Positions 1 to 8,154 of a stretch of DNA of 38,517 nucleotides are shown piece after piece. Origin of the DNA: Rhodospirillales bacterium. GTDB lineage: Bacteria > Pseudomonadota > Alphaproteobacteria > Acetobacterales > Acetobacteraceae. Location: the NCBI GenBank assembly GCA_025359905.1, contig JANYDF010000105.1:1-38517 (forward strand), read 5' to 3'. The notes under the pieces were generated by a model. That model was not told the origin of the DNA and did not search any database. It saw only the letters and a program-made list of their open reading frames with translations. Within the stretch, counting starts at the first letter, position 1. Every line of letters starts with the position of its first letter. A program made the position numbers and the translations under genes.

Positions 1-715
1 GCGCCGGCATGGTCAGCACCAGCGAGGACACATTCGCATGTCCGCCCTCGCTGTTGAGCGGCAGCATGGCGATGGTCTGGCCGTAATTGAACCACTCGGT
101 CGCCACCGTCTCGTGCGAGCGTTCGTGAGCCATCCGGCATACCATCATGGTCTTGCCGAAGTCGAACATCTGCGCCGGAATTCCGGCAAACCGGCGCATC
201 TCGGAGAACCTGTTATCGGCGGCGGCGATCAGCGAACCGGACAGCTTGCTGCCATCGGCCAGCGACAGCGTGGCAGTGCGGTCTTCGGCCTGCACGCCCG
301 TTGCCTGGGTTTGCTCAATCAGCCGGATGTTGGAATGCGTCAGCGCGGTTTCATACAAAGCGCGGCGGATCAGGTAGTTCGGCACCAGTGTGCCCAGCGA
401 GTCCGCAGCTTCCGGCGAGGGCTGGAAGCGAATGGCATGCAGCGAACGCCCGTTCAGCACCCGCGCCGCGCCGAGCGGTGAGATCTCGTGCGCCGGAATC
501 CGGTCCCACGCGCCAAGCTGTTGCAGCAGCGTCATCGAGCGGCGGGTGAGCGCGATCTCACGCCCGTCGAACGGTGGGCCGGCCAGCACAGCGGCGGCCT
601 GCCGTTCCACCACGGCGATGCGCAGGTGCAGCGCCGCCAGCGAACAGGCAAGGCTGAGCCCCGCCGGGCCGGCGCCAATAATCACCGCATCGTAGCTGGT
701 TACATGTCCAGACAC
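1..715 (-). CDS. FAD-dependent hydroxylase, UbiH/UbiM family (3' end outside window)
   Basis: The first 238 codons of a flavoprotein monooxygenase; the rest runs off the left edge. The chosen start is a GTG at 715 preceded by GGAGGG five bases upstream. The N-terminus carries the Rossmann dinucleotide-binding motif (VIIGAGPAG, residues 11-19) and the acidic VVER end of beta strand 2. About 25 residues later comes DGREIALTRRS, the arginine-containing motif typical of ubiquinone-biosynthesis hydroxylases, best matching the UbiM (5-demethoxyubiquinol hydroxylase) branch. Known members insert ring hydroxyls into ubiquinone precursors using FAD, NAD(P)H and O2. It follows the upstream minus-strand operon by 70 bp, so it could be co-transcribed, but its function is unrelated. 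A catabolic aromatic hydroxylase of the same family cannot be excluded because the C-terminal half is missing. Confidence 0.75.
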   Translation of the reverse strand, partial: MSGHVTSYDAVIIGAGPAGLSLACSLAALHLRIAVVERQAAAVLAGPPFDGREIALTRRSMTLLQQLGAWDRIPAHEISPLGAARVLNGRSLHAIRFQPSPEAADSLGTLVPNYLIRRALYETALTHSNIRLIEQTQATGVQAEDRTATLSLADGSKLSGSLIAAADNRFSEMRRFAGIPAQMFDFGKTMMVCRMAHERSHETVATEWFNYGQTIAMLPLNSEGGHANVSSLVLTMPA

Positions 716-785
716 CGGCACCCTCCGCGCAACGGACGCAATGCTGTGGCATTGCGCCGGTTGGCGGCGAAGGCTTTGATATAGA

Positions 786-2498
786 TCAATAAGCCCGTAC
801 GAGTCGCCCTGGCAGCGCGCCGGTTGCCACGCCATTGCGATACGTGACGGCGCCCGACTTGATGGTGGCGGCATAGCCGGAGGCCCGTTGCAGCAAACGC
901 CGCCCGCCGGCCGGCAGGTCTTGCACCATATGCGGCCGCGACAAACCGAGGGCCGCGAAGTCGATCAGGTTGATATCCGCCAGCTTGCCCGGCGCCAGCA
1001 CACCGCGGTCCTGCAACCCAATCGCCTGCGCGGTGTCCGAGGTCTGGCGGCGGATCAAGTCCGCCACGTCGAACTGCCCGCCGGACCGGTCGCGTCCCCA
1101 ATGCGATAGCAGATAGGTCGGAAAACTCGCATCCGATATAAAACCGACATGCGCCCCGCCGTCGCTGAGGCCAACCAGCGCGTTGCGGTCGCTGAGCATT
1201 TCGTGCACGGGGTCGAGGGTGAAATGCGCGTAGTTGGTCAGCGGCGCGAACAGGAAATCCTGCCCGTCATTGCCCAGCAGCGCGTCGTAAGCGGCAGCCT
1301 CGGGGCTGCAACCTCGCTGGGCCGCGCGCGCGGCAATCGAGGCATCGCGGGGCGGTTCGTAGTCTGGCGGATCGGCGAACGGGAACATCCGCTCGAATGA
1401 CAGGCGCGGCAACAGCGCAAAGGTGCTGCTGGCAAAGCGATCCTCGCTGAGAATGCGCGCCCGCATCGCAGGATCGCGCATGGCCCGCACGCGCTCCGCC
1501 AGTGGCAAGTGCGCGATGGCGCGATAGCTCGGCGTGGCGGCGAACGGGTGCTGACTGCCGTCCAGCCCCAGCAAAATGCCAATCGGGCGCGGCGGCACCA
1601 CCGGGCGAATATTGACGCCTTCCCGCGCCGCCTGGGCGCTGAGGGTCAGCAACTCGCGCCATGCGGTGGTGCGTTCATGGTGCTGGCTGAGAGAAAACAC
1701 CATTGGGCAACCAGCCGCTTCGACCACGCGGCGCAGCATAGCGAATTCGGTGGCAGGGTCTGGCGAATTCCAATCCGACACCACTTCCAGCATGCCATGT
1801 CCGGCATCCTGCATTCCCCGCGCGATGCCGGTGAGTTCCGCCTCGGTGGCGCGCAACGAGGGCGTGTATTCCCCTGCCAGCGTCTTGTGACTGAGCGTGC
1901 GCGAGGTGGTGAACCCGAACGCGCCGGCGCGCATCGCCTCGGCGGTCAGTGCCCGCATCTGCGCGATGTCGTCCTCGGTCGCCATTTCACGGTACCCAGC
2001 CCGTTCGCCCATCACGAACACGCGCAACGGCCCGTGCGGCAACTGCGCGCAAATGTCGATGTCGCGCGGCCGCTGGTCGAGCACCGCAAGATACTCGGCA
2101 AAGCTCTCCCAGTTCCAATCGAGCCCTTCATGCAGCGCCGGGGCGGGAATATCCTCCACGCCCTCCATCAGCGCGATCAGCAGGTCACGGTCTTGCCGTT
2201 TCACCGGCGCGAACCCGACGCCGCAATTGCCCATCAGCACCGTGGTGACGCCATGCCAGCTCGACGGCGCCAAATGGCTGTCCCACACGGCTTGGCCGTC
2301 ATAGTGCGTGTGAATATCGACAAAGCCGGGCGTTACCAGCAGCCCGTCAGCGTCAATTTCAGTCGCACCCCGCCCGGCGACTTCGCCGACCGCCGCAATC
2401 TTGTCGCCCGCGACTGCGAGATCGCCGCGAAAGCCCGCGCGTCCGGTGCCGTCGTGAATGGTGCCGTTGCGGATCACCAGCGTATAGGCAGCGTCCAT
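786..2498 (-). CDS. N-acyl-D-amino-acid deacylase / D-aminoacylase family amidohydrolase
   Basis: A 570-residue amidohydrolase of the D-aminoacylase family, which hydrolyses N-acyl-D-amino acids, or related amides, to a free carboxylate and amine. It starts with the small beta domain (VIRNGTIHDGTG), followed by the metal-binding HTHYDG motif (His63, His65), the bridging cysteine Cys92 in MGNCGVGFAP, and a late SDGGAHVGF segment carrying the expected catalytic aspartate. Length fits the family. It lies 18 bp downstream of the ABC permease gene on the same strand and is the last gene of that importer operon, so an imported amide is a reasonable substrate guess. Relatives annotated in this family also include dihydropyrimidinase-like enzymes with unknown substrates, so the exact amide is not determined. 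The cell location is cytoplasmic, as there is no signal peptide. Confidence 0.85.
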   Translation of the reverse strand: MDAAYTLVIRNGTIHDGTGRAGFRGDLAVAGDKIAAVGEVAGRGATEIDADGLLVTPGFVDIHTHYDGQAVWDSHLAPSSWHGVTTVLMGNCGVGFAPVKRQDRDLLIALMEGVEDIPAPALHEGLDWNWESFAEYLAVLDQRPRDIDICAQLPHGPLRVFVMGERAGYREMATEDDIAQMRALTAEAMRAGAFGFTTSRTLSHKTLAGEYTPSLRATEAELTGIARGMQDAGHGMLEVVSDWNSPDPATEFAMLRRVVEAAGCPMVFSLSQHHERTTAWRELLTLSAQAAREGVNIRPVVPPRPIGILLGLDGSQHPFAATPSYRAIAHLPLAERVRAMRDPAMRARILSEDRFASSTFALLPRLSFERMFPFADPPDYEPPRDASIAARAAQRGCSPEAAAYDALLGNDGQDFLFAPLTNYAHFTLDPVHEMLSDRNALVGLSDGGAHVGFISDASFPTYLLSHWGRDRSGGQFDVADLIRRQTSDTAQAIGLQDRGVLAPGKLADINLIDFAALGLSRPHMVQDLPAGGRRLLQRASGYAATIKSGAVTYRNGVATGALPGRLVRAY

Positions 2499-2516
2499 CG
2501 CGTTGTTTCCCTGCGT

Positions 2517-3539
2517 TCACGCCTCTTCAGTGCCGCCGCCGGTCACGCGGCTGAGCACCAGGGCCATCAAAATGATCGCGCCGTACACAGCATCGATCCA
2601 GAAGGCAGGGATCTCTGCCAGCGTCAGCACGTTCTGCAGGATGCCCAGCAACAGCACGCCGGTCAGCGCGCCCAGCAGACGGCCTTTGCCTCCATTGAGA
2701 CTAATGCCGCCGATCACCGCCGACGCAAACACGTAAAAGATCATGTTCTGGCCCTGGCTCGGCACCACCGAGGCAATGCGCCCGGTCAGCATCAAACCCG
2801 CCAGCGCCGCAAGCATCCCGGCAACGATCAAGGCACCCCACATCACCCGGTCGACCCGGACACCCGCGACGCGCGCTGCTTCGACATTGCCGCCAATTGC
2901 GTAGAGTGCGCGGCCAAGCCGATGGTAGCGCAGAAACAGCCCCAAGAGTGCGTACAGGATTGCCGCCAGCCAGATTGAAACTGGGATTCCAAGCCATTTG
3001 CCTGAACCGAGATAGAGATACTCATCCGGCAAATCGAACAGCGTTTTCCCGCCGGTGGTGCCGAGTTGCATTCCGCGCAGCAGAATCAGCATCGCCAGCG
3101 TGACGATGAACGCGTTCAGCCGCAACTTCACGATCAAAAAACCATTGATCGCACCAACAATGGCGCCGCACAGCAGCACCGCTGGGATTGCCAGCCACCA
3201 CGCCAGCCCAACACCTGAACCGCCGGTTTGCTGGTTGGTAATGATCAGCCAAGCCCCCATCATCGGCGCAAGCCCGACGACCGATTCCAACGATAAGTCA
3301 AACTTTCCCGCCAGCAGGATCAGCGTCTCCGCGATGACCACCACCGAAAGTTCGGAAGATTGCTGCAGAATATTAAGAAAATTGTCGCTGGTCAGAAATG
3401 CATCGGAGGCGAAGGAGCCGACGATGATCGCCAGCACAATCGCCGGTATCAGCGTGAGCTCCCGTAAACCCAGCAGGCTGTTGCGCCGGCCCGGCGCGAT
3501 TTGCCGACCGGGCGCGGCGCCTGACGCATTATTCGCCAT
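2517..3539 (-). CDS. ABC transporter permease, ribose/RbsC type
   Basis: A 340-residue inner-membrane permease of the BPD_transp_2 (RbsC-like) type. It has a short basic N-terminus (to about residue 35) and then around ten hydrophobic segments, including the family-typical LLAGKFDLSLES loop and the late VIGGISLNGGKG segment. The start is the ATG at 3539, which has GAGGGG seven bases upstream and overlaps the end of the ATPase gene by 11 bp, a sign of translational coupling; an open frame extends further upstream but has no support. In this importer class two permease copies form the channel; only one permease gene is present here, so a homodimer is inferred. The aminoacylase gene follows after 18 bp. 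Confidence 0.9.
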   Translation of the reverse strand: MANNASGAAPGRQIAPGRRNSLLGLRELTLIPAIVLAIIVGSFASDAFLTSDNFLNILQQSSELSVVVIAETLILLAGKFDLSLESVVGLAPMMGAWLIITNQQTGGSGVGLAWWLAIPAVLLCGAIVGAINGFLIVKLRLNAFIVTLAMLILLRGMQLGTTGGKTLFDLPDEYLYLGSGKWLGIPVSIWLAAILYALLGLFLRYHRLGRALYAIGGNVEAARVAGVRVDRVMWGALIVAGMLAALAGLMLTGRIASVVPSQGQNMIFYVFASAVIGGISLNGGKGRLLGALTGVLLLGILQNVLTLAEIPAFWIDAVYGAIILMALVLSRVTGGGTEEA

Positions 3540-5079
3540 GTCCAATCCCCTCGATGGCCGCCACGAGCGATTCATTCGTCCAGCCGGCAGGAAATTCAGC
3601 CGTGAGGCGGCCCTTGAATACGACGAGCACACGATCACACACGGACAATTCGTCAAGTTCGTCGGAGACGATCAGCACCGCTGTGCCACCAGCGCGCGCG
3701 CGCTCGACAATAGCAAACAGCGCCTCCTTCGAAGCGATGTCCACGCCCTGCGTTGGATAAAGCAGTACCAACACCCGAGGTGCGGAGGCGAGTGCACGCG
3801 CCATCACCGCCTTCTGCTGATTGCCTCCGCTCAACTCCTTGATCGGTTGATCGGTCGAGGAGGCCACGATTTGCAGCGACTGTACCATGCCTTGCGCCGC
3901 AATCTGCTGGCGGCGCGGCAGGATCAACCCAGCCGGTCCCAACTGCTCGATGATCGTCATCGTCATGTTCTCGGCAATCGAGAGCAGCGGCACGATACCT
4001 TGGGTATGCCGATCGCGCGGCACGTAGCCAACACCCCTTCGGCGCGCTTCTGCCACATCGCCACAGCGCAGGGCAGCGCCGTTTATCAGGATCGTTCCGC
4101 TATTGGGCACAATCAACCCAGCGATGGCGTCGCCTATCTCACTCTTGCCCGAACCGGCAAGCCCGGCGAGGCCGACGCACTCCCCGGCCTCGACGCGCAG
4201 ACTAACGCCTTGGACGGTGCTACCCACGACGATCTCGCGCACCTCCAATGGCGGCTGCTGCGGCGTTACGCCCGCCGGGCGAGCGATGACATGGCGGCGC
4301 GCGCTTGCCGCTCCCGCCGCATCGCCCACCATCGCCGCCACCACCCGTTCCTTTGGCATCGCCTCCATTGGGGCTTCAGCAACCACGCGCCCGTCCCGCA
4401 GCACCGTTACGGTGCGGCAGACTTCGTAGATTTCCTCAAGATAGTGCGAGATATACAGAAACGTCACGCCGGTGGCCTGCAAGTGCGCGATGCGGTCGAA
4501 TAACCTACGCACCTCGCGGCCTTCGAGCTCGGCAGTGGGCTCATCGAGAATGATGAACCGGGTGCCCTGGATCAAGGCACGAGCAATCTCAACGATTTGC
4601 CGTTGCTCGACCGATAGACGCGAACAGTCCTGTTCGACGTCGAGTTCCATACCCCAGCCGGCCAACACGCGCTCGGCTTCGCGCCGCATGGCCCCCCAAC
4701 GGATCCAGCCGCCGCGCGCGGCCGGCTGTGCGTTCAACAGCAAGTTCTCAGCCACCGACAGCGTCGGCACCAGTGTCGATTTTTGATACACACAGGCAAC
4801 GCGATCGCGCCATTTTTGCCGCTCGGCCGGTTCGGGCGCATCCCGTCCGCCAAACTGCACGCGACCGCTGTCGGGGGCAATGATTCCGGTCAGCACACCG
4901 ACCAAGGTGGATTTTCCGGCGCCGTTGCGGCCAACAAGCGCGCGCGAGTCGCCAACTGGCACCCGCATCGACACGTCGCTCAACGCCTGGCTCATGCCAA
5001 AGCGTTTTGAAACGCTCTGCACTTCAACGATGGCCGGCCTGGATGCCACAGCATCCAAGGCCGGTTTCGCCGTTGTCAT
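3529..5079 (-). CDS. Sugar-type ABC importer ATPase with two nucleotide-binding domains (RbsA/MglA-like)
   Basis: A 516-residue cytoplasmic ATPase made of two tandem ABC domains, the usual arrangement for ribose/galactose-type importers. Domain 1 is complete: Walker A GRNGAGKST (50-58), signature LSVEQRQ (155-161), Walker B with catalytic Glu in IILDEPTA (176-183) and the H-loop histidine at 212. Domain 2 keeps Walker A GLAGSGKS (306-313) and signature LSGGNQQK (416-423), but its Walker B reads LVLLYPTQGVD (437-447), so the usual Asp-Glu pair is Leu-Tyr, and its H-loop histidine is missing. One ATP site is therefore probably weak or inactive. The gene follows the binding protein by 31 bp and overlaps the permease gene. 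The substrate is not known. Confidence 0.9.
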   Translation of the reverse strand: MTTAKPALDAVASRPAIVEVQSVSKRFGMSQALSDVSMRVPVGDSRALVGRNGAGKSTLVGVLTGIIAPDSGRVQFGGRDAPEPAERQKWRDRVACVYQKSTLVPTLSVAENLLLNAQPAARGGWIRWGAMRREAERVLAGWGMELDVEQDCSRLSVEQRQIVEIARALIQGTRFIILDEPTAELEGREVRRLFDRIAHLQATGVTFLYISHYLEEIYEVCRTVTVLRDGRVVAEAPMEAMPKERVVAAMVGDAAGAASARRHVIARPAGVTPQQPPLEVREIVVGSTVQGVSLRVEAGECVGLAGLAGSGKSEIGDAIAGLIVPNSGTILINGAALRCGDVAEARRRGVGYVPRDRHTQGIVPLLSIAENMTMTIIEQLGPAGLILPRRQQIAAQGMVQSLQIVASSTDQPIKELSGGNQQKAVMARALASAPRVLVLLYPTQGVDIASKEALFAIVERARAGGTAVLIVSDELDELSVCDRVLVVFKGRLTAEFPAGWTNESLVAAIEGIGHGE

Positions 5080-5110
5080 CGTAGTTCGACCGGCCCGCCG
5101 CCGCGCACGC

Positions 5111-6145
5111 TTAGCCCTTCACGCCATTCGCCCACAGATTCGGGTCGTCAACATTGGCCTTGGTCACAGTCGGCGCCGGCAGCAAGTCCATCGGGTTGCC
5201 GTTAAACATCTCGATCCGGCTGTCGTGATCGGTTGGGCCGGGGGCAAACGATTTCCCAGCCACGGCGCCTTGCAGGTAGTAAAGGCCCCACTTTACGTAC
5301 AGTGTCATCGGTTGCGAGACTGCGGCGTCATGTACATCTTCGCGGATTTTCTGATGTGCATATGGCGTGCCGTCGATGCTGACGGTGAAGATGTGACCGG
5401 GTTCACCGACCTTCTTCAATTTTCCAGCACTTTTCAGGACGTTCAACACACCGGGCAGCATCACTGCGTCAGACTGCATGTAGATCGCGCCAAGGTCTGG
5501 CGTTGACGTGACGATCGTCTGTGCGATCGCCGTCGCCTTTTCGGCCTGCCAGTAGGTGGGTTGGGCGATGACCCGAATGTTGGGATGATCCTTCTTCATA
5601 CAGTCGGCAAAGCCGTTGGTTCGGTCGCGCCCGTTCAATGTCGCTTGATCGCCCATCAGCGACAGCACCACGCCCTTGTCGCCAAGCGCTTTGGCCACCA
5701 ATCCACAGGCGTCGGCCCCCATGCGTATATTGTCAGCGCGCACCACCATCGCCGCCTTGCCACCTGCGGGGCCCATATCGATGGCGACCACCGGCACATT
5801 CTTGGTTTCGGCGAACTTCAGCGCCGGAACGATCGCGTCGCTGTCGCGCGCAACCAGCATGATGCCCTGCGCACCCTCGGAAATCAGGTTGTGGAAGTCA
5901 GTGATCTGCTTGCCCGCATCGTTCGCGGCGTTCGCCACCGGAAGCGTTTTCAGTCCGGCGGCTTTGCCAGCGGCGATCGCCTTGTCGGCCTGAATCACCT
6001 GGAACGGGTCCTGCAGGAACCCGGTTGAGTATCCCATCGTGAAACTCTGGGCCTGCGCCGGCCCGCTGGCCAGTCCGAATACCATGCCGGCCGCAAGGCC
6101 GACCGGTAGCGCACGCGAAACGAAGCACCGTACGGTGTCAGTCAT
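5111..6145 (-). CDS. Periplasmic sugar-type ABC substrate-binding protein
   Basis: A 344-residue binding protein of the Peripla_BP_4 (ribose-binding-like) type. The ATG at 6145 has a GGGGGG Shine-Dalgarno run, and the first 32 or so residues form a signal peptide with a hydrophobic core and the cleavage site AQA before QSFTMGY. The mature part begins with a beta strand followed by FLQDPFQVIQADKA, as in the family, and contains the typical ligand-contact segment around MLVARDSDAIVPALKFAE. It is the first gene of the operon and should deliver ligand to the ATPase/permease encoded downstream. The downstream deacylase hints at an N-acyl or amide-containing ligand, but nothing in the sequence fixes the substrate. 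Confidence 0.88.
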   Translation of the reverse strand: MTDTVRCFVSRALPVGLAAGMVFGLASGPAQAQSFTMGYSTGFLQDPFQVIQADKAIAAGKAAGLKTLPVANAANDAGKQITDFHNLISEGAQGIMLVARDSDAIVPALKFAETKNVPVVAIDMGPAGGKAAMVVRADNIRMGADACGLVAKALGDKGVVLSLMGDQATLNGRDRTNGFADCMKKDHPNIRVIAQPTYWQAEKATAIAQTIVTSTPDLGAIYMQSDAVMLPGVLNVLKSAGKLKKVGEPGHIFTVSIDGTPYAHQKIREDVHDAAVSQPMTLYVKWGLYYLQGAVAGKSFAPGPTDHDSRIEMFNGNPMDLLPAPTVTKANVDDPNLWANGVKG

Positions 6146-6198
6146 CGTCGCCCCCCATTGGTGTCGTGTTTTTGTGGTCGTGGCTTTTTGCCGTGCCG

Positions 6199-6228
6199 AC
6201 TGTGGGTGGTCTATGCGGCTTATGTCAA
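6199..6228 (-). promoter_or_regulatory. Candidate sigma-70 promoter of the first ABC operon
   Basis: On the minus strand a perfect TTGACA (-35, 6223-6228) is followed after 18 bp by CACAGT (6199-6204), which matches the -10 consensus at three of six positions. It lies about 50 bp ahead of the binding-protein start codon, a sensible leader length. The -35 match is strong, the -10 weak. No clear operator was recognised beside it. Confidence 0.4.
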
Positions 6229-6366
6229 GCACAGAACTGTTGCGGCCGGTTCAATGGTATGCGCTGCCGCAGCAAACAACCGCAAGTTGGCCAGACAGCG
6301 ATATCCCCGCCGCTGGCCTTATCCGCGCAGCAAACCTCCATGGCGCTCCGCACGATTGGGCAATAG

Positions 6367-6409
6367 CCGCACCACAGCAGCGCACCCCGTGCGCGCCGCT
6401 GTGGTGCGG
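6367..6409 (-). terminator. Hairpin just after the aldehyde dehydrogenase gene
   Basis: A perfect 12-bp inverted repeat (CCGCACCACAGC at 6367-6378 against GCTGTGGTGCGG at 6398-6409), whose interior can pair further (GCGCAC with GTGCGC). It begins six bases past the minus-strand stop codon of the aldehyde dehydrogenase. No clear U-run follows, so it may terminate imperfectly or mainly protect the mRNA end. Confidence 0.55.
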
Positions 6410-6414
6410 GGGGA

Positions 6415-7911
6415 TCAGGCCGTCTTGATCCAGACCGCCTTGACGTTCAGGTACTCTTCCAAGTGTTGAATGCCGCTCTCGCGCCCATAGCCGCTCATTT
6501 TATAGCCGCCGAACGGCACCGCCGGGTCCATCGCCTGATAGCAATTGACCCATACCGAGCCGGCACGAATGCCGCGCGCCAGCTTGTGCGCCTTGTTGAC
6601 GTCGCGGGTCCACACGCCGCTGCCCAGCCCGAACATGGTATTGTTGGCGCGGCCGAGCACTTCGTCGATGTCGGTAAACGGAATAGCCGAGATCACCGGG
6701 CCGAAAATTTCCTCCTGCGCGATACGCATGTCGTCGCGCACACCGGCGAACACGGTGGGCGGCACGAAGAAGCCTTTGGCCATATCGCCGTCAGTCAGCC
6801 GCTCGCCGCCGGATAGCGGCGTCGCACCTTCCTGGCGCCCGATGGCCAGATAGCCGGTCACCCGGTCGAGCTGCTCCTGCGACACCAGCGGACCGATCAT
6901 CACGTCCGGATCGAGTCCGTTGCCGACCCGCAGGCCCTTGCTGTACTCGGCGACCCGATGGGTAAACTCGTCGTAGATCTTGCGCTCCACGAACAGCCTC
7001 GTGCCCGCCGAGCAAATCTGGCCGGAGTTGGCGAAGACTGCCATCGCCGCACCTGGCACCGCACTGTCTAGGTCGGCATCGGCAAAGACGATGTCTGGCG
7101 ACTTCCCGCCCAATTCCAGCGATATCCGTTTCAAATTATGCGCCGAGGCCTGCACAATCTTTTGGCCGGTGACGTGGCTGCCGGTGAACGCCACTTTGTC
7201 CACCCCCATGTGCCGCGCCAGCGCAGCGCCAGCGGTTTCACCGTAGCCGGGCACCACGTTCAACACGCCCGGCGGAACGCCTGCCTCCAGCGCCAACTGG
7301 CCCAGCAACAGCGCCGTCAACGGCGCTTCCTCCGCCGGTTTCAGGATCACGGTGCAGCCAGTGGCCAGCGCCGGGCCGATTTTCCACAGACTGGAGGTCA
7401 GCGGCGCATTCCACGGAATGATCGCACCTACCACGCCGACTGGTTCTTTCAAGGTGTAGGAAAATACCTCACCCGGCAGCGAGTTCTCAATCGTCTCGCC
7501 GTGCAGCGCGGTCGCCATGCCGGCGTAGTAGCGCAACAGACCGACCGCGCGGCGGCGCATGTTGCGCGTGCGCGACAGCGGCGCCCCCATGTCGAGCGTA
7601 TCGAGTCCGGTCAATTCGTCGGCGTGCTGATCGACCAAGTCGGCGAATCGCAGTAAAATCGCTTGGCGCTCGAACGGCTTCACCTTGCTCCACGGCCCCT
7701 CGAACGCCCGGCGAGCCGCTTCGACCGCACGGTCGATATCCTCTGCATCGCCTTCGGCCACCGTGGCCAGCACTTCGCCAGTCGCCGGATTGATGCTGTC
7801 GAACGTCTTACCGGACGCCGCCTCCAGCCACTTGCCGTCGATCAACATGCGTTTCAGCTTGCCATCCAGGAACGGATGGCGCGCCTGCGCCGGGGATACC
7901 GATGCCGTCAT
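6415..7911 (-). CDS. NAD(P)-dependent aldehyde dehydrogenase
   Basis: A 498-residue member of the aldehyde dehydrogenase superfamily, oxidising an aldehyde to its acid with NAD(P)+. Catalytic residues are visible: Glu266 in LELGGKSPD, Cys300 in SGQICSAGTR, the oxyanion asparagine in IIPWNAPL (168) and the C-terminal PFGGYKMSGYGRE segment. The start is the ATG at 7911, preceded by GGAGGAGG; the open frame reaches 8307 but that part shows no family similarity. It is divergent from the FMN oxidase/CoA-transferase/ThDP gene run, with 243 bp between. A ThDP lyase acting on a 2-hydroxyacyl-CoA would release an aldehyde, which this enzyme could oxidise (inference). The substrate cannot be read from sequence alone. 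Confidence 0.9.
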   Translation of the reverse strand: MTASVSPAQARHPFLDGKLKRMLIDGKWLEAASGKTFDSINPATGEVLATVAEGDAEDIDRAVEAARRAFEGPWSKVKPFERQAILLRFADLVDQHADELTGLDTLDMGAPLSRTRNMRRRAVGLLRYYAGMATALHGETIENSLPGEVFSYTLKEPVGVVGAIIPWNAPLTSSLWKIGPALATGCTVILKPAEEAPLTALLLGQLALEAGVPPGVLNVVPGYGETAGAALARHMGVDKVAFTGSHVTGQKIVQASAHNLKRISLELGGKSPDIVFADADLDSAVPGAAMAVFANSGQICSAGTRLFVERKIYDEFTHRVAEYSKGLRVGNGLDPDVMIGPLVSQEQLDRVTGYLAIGRQEGATPLSGGERLTDGDMAKGFFVPPTVFAGVRDDMRIAQEEIFGPVISAIPFTDIDEVLGRANNTMFGLGSGVWTRDVNKAHKLARGIRAGSVWVNCYQAMDPAVPFGGYKMSGYGRESGIQHLEEYLNVKAVWIKTA

Positions 7912-8154
7912 TGCGGATGCCTCCTCCATGGCGTGTTGCTTTTGACGGACCTCCCGCTCACGCCACGGCGGCATCCGCTTCAATGGCAAACCAACTTGCG
8001 CTGCGCCAATCTGGGCGCTGCGCCGCCGGTAAAGACTGCACCTAGCTGCAAACCACTGTCGAGACAATGCGGGTCTTTGCAACGCGCCGCATGGCAGGGC
8101 ATATCCGCACGCGGGCGACGCGGCTGAACGCGCGCCGCAACACAAGGCTCCGGC

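Noticed and set aside
1509-2978. A 489-residue plus-strand open frame
   Set aside because: It is antisense to the deacylase and permease genes, which have clear motifs; its own composition is Arg/His/Gln-rich and motif-free.
3055-4503. A 482-residue plus-strand open frame
   Set aside because: Antisense to the importer permease and ATPase genes; no recognisable domain.
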